A stretch of 64,000 bases of DNA from assembly GCA_947646735.1 (NCBI GenBank), contig CANTFK010000072.1, forward strand, positions 186,001-250,000. The letters run 5' to 3'. A model generated the notes under the pieces. That model saw only the letters and a list, made by a program, of their open reading frames with translations. It was not told the origin of the DNA and did not search any database. Numbering within the stretch: position 1 is the first letter of the stretch; the number at the start of each line of letters is the position of its first letter. This document shows positions 63,419 through 64,000 of the stretch, piece after piece. Source of the stretch: Peronospora farinosa. Lineage: Eukaryota; Oomycota; Peronosporomycetes; Peronosporales; Peronosporaceae. The translations under genes and the position numbers were made by a program.

Positions 63419-64000
63419 TCCCTTCACGTCACGGTGATTCAGCAAGCTCCCTAAAACGAAGTGATTCCCATCGTGTGAGTCCACCAGCGGATGCGGTGGT
63501 GGAGGAACACCCTGTCCGATTCTTTCATCGGACTTGTATACTGGCTTAGACGGGATTTCCCGCGTAACTCGTGAGCTACGTCGTGATATTGACCACAAGC
63601 GGGATAAGCGTTACCGCCTGAAGGACATCGTGCGACAGCTTGGATTTGACGATGAGAAGTCTCGAGAAAACAATGCTGTCGCACTGTTGAAGAATGAACG
63701 GCGGCTTCGCTCTCTGAGTAATGAAATGGCGACAGCTCGTCACGAGATTGCTCAATATTTTGGGACGATCTCGGTTTTAACCGACCAGGTTGCAATACTC
63801 GTTCGTGACCACAAGAATTAGATAGAGATTCTTGAGAGTGGCGGCTATCTTCGTCGCACGAAGAAGACGCGTACTAAACGTACGGAAGAAGACGTCCCAC
63901 TTAAAACGTAGGATGCGTACGCATCGTGCGTAGCAGCTCGATCGTGTATGTGCTTCCTATGCGGCGCAATAAACGAAATGGACAATGTACTTAAACAGCA
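63419..64000 (-). mobile_element. Inverted 3' segment of a family-1 Gypsy element
   Basis: The reverse complement of this stretch aligns with 4250-4740 of copy L (integrase GPY/F end and linker). It includes a partial chromodomain start (HFVLGSLLNHRDVKGS on the minus strand) that copy L has lost. The switch of orientation is abrupt at about 63418, in the integrase zinc-finger region. It may be an internal inversion or a second copy joined head to tail. The segment continues past the window. Confidence 0.85.
63465..63911 (+). pseudogene. Antisense coiled-coil ORF, copy R
   Basis: Relative to pol this is the antisense strand. One frame stays open from 63465 to a TAG at 63819-63821 and continues to 63911. 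It gives CPILSSDL, RVTRELRRDIDHKRDKRYR, LKDIVRQLGF, NNAVALLKNERRLRSLSNEM, ATARHEIAQY, and after the TAG the basic tail LRRTKKTRTKRTEEDVP. Heptad spacing of Leu/Ile is clear. Where copy L has a Leu codon, this copy has TAG. The initiation codon is not identified. Confidence 0.5.

Noticed and set aside
1..64000. tRNA or rRNA genes
   Set aside because: No T-loop/B-box (GGTTCGAATCC-like) with a matching acceptor stem and no rRNA core sequence were found by reading.

Overview
This is nuclear DNA of an oomycete, most likely Peronosporales (Phytophthora or a downy mildew). The reasons are intron-poor genes of oomycete type, a bZIP factor with the oomycete Cys-for-Asn change in the basic region, a GPI-anchored secreted cysteine-rich family, and oomycete-style Ty3/Gypsy elements. 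The species cannot be named from sequence alone.

Layout. 1-5102 is the 3' part of a dead Ty3/Gypsy element (family 1, copy L) ending in its LTR. 6.1-16.8 kb holds a bZIP factor, a four-exon small coiled-coil gene whose first exon is 9 nt, and a 2397-residue UBR-type N-degron E3 ligase. 18.6-28.7 kb holds three copies of one secreted protein family. Copy 1 has a nonsense codon; copies 2 and 3 lie in opposite orientation with an almost identical core. Between copies 2 and 3 are an IFI6/IFI27-like membrane protein, an unknown protein and a small secreted protein. 30.7-45.2 kb holds an MIT-type protein, a CLPTM1 family protein, a triple-PDZ protein with a probable frameshift, two tandem L-type (ERGIC-53-like) lectins, a prolyl 4-hydroxylase fused to a VHL-like beta domain and ending in KDEL, and an ABT1/ESF2 ribosome-biogenesis RRM protein. 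45.5-48.8 kb is a fossil DNA transposon with terminal inverted repeats and a 10-bp target duplication. 48.9-58.8 kb is a nest of decayed Gypsy elements in both orientations. 58.8-64.0 kb is a second copy of family 1 (copy R), whose 3' part is inverted at about 63418.

The lectins and the hydroxylase form a small early-secretory-pathway cluster (glycoprotein export and proline hydroxylation). Other neighbours share no obvious pathway.

Three things stand out. (1) Family-1 Gypsy DNA is packed end to end with perfect short palindromes (stems 8-12 bp, short loops, every few tens of bases), made largely through synonymous codon choice, with at least one covarying base pair between the copies. (2) An antisense coiled-coil reading frame lies between integrase and 3' LTR. 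Between the two copies it is better conserved than the sense frame, and an equivalent exists in a second Gypsy family. (3) The hydroxylase is fused to a domain resembling the hydroxyproline reader pVHL.

All identifications come from reading motifs by eye. No database search was run, and splice sites and starts are inferred.
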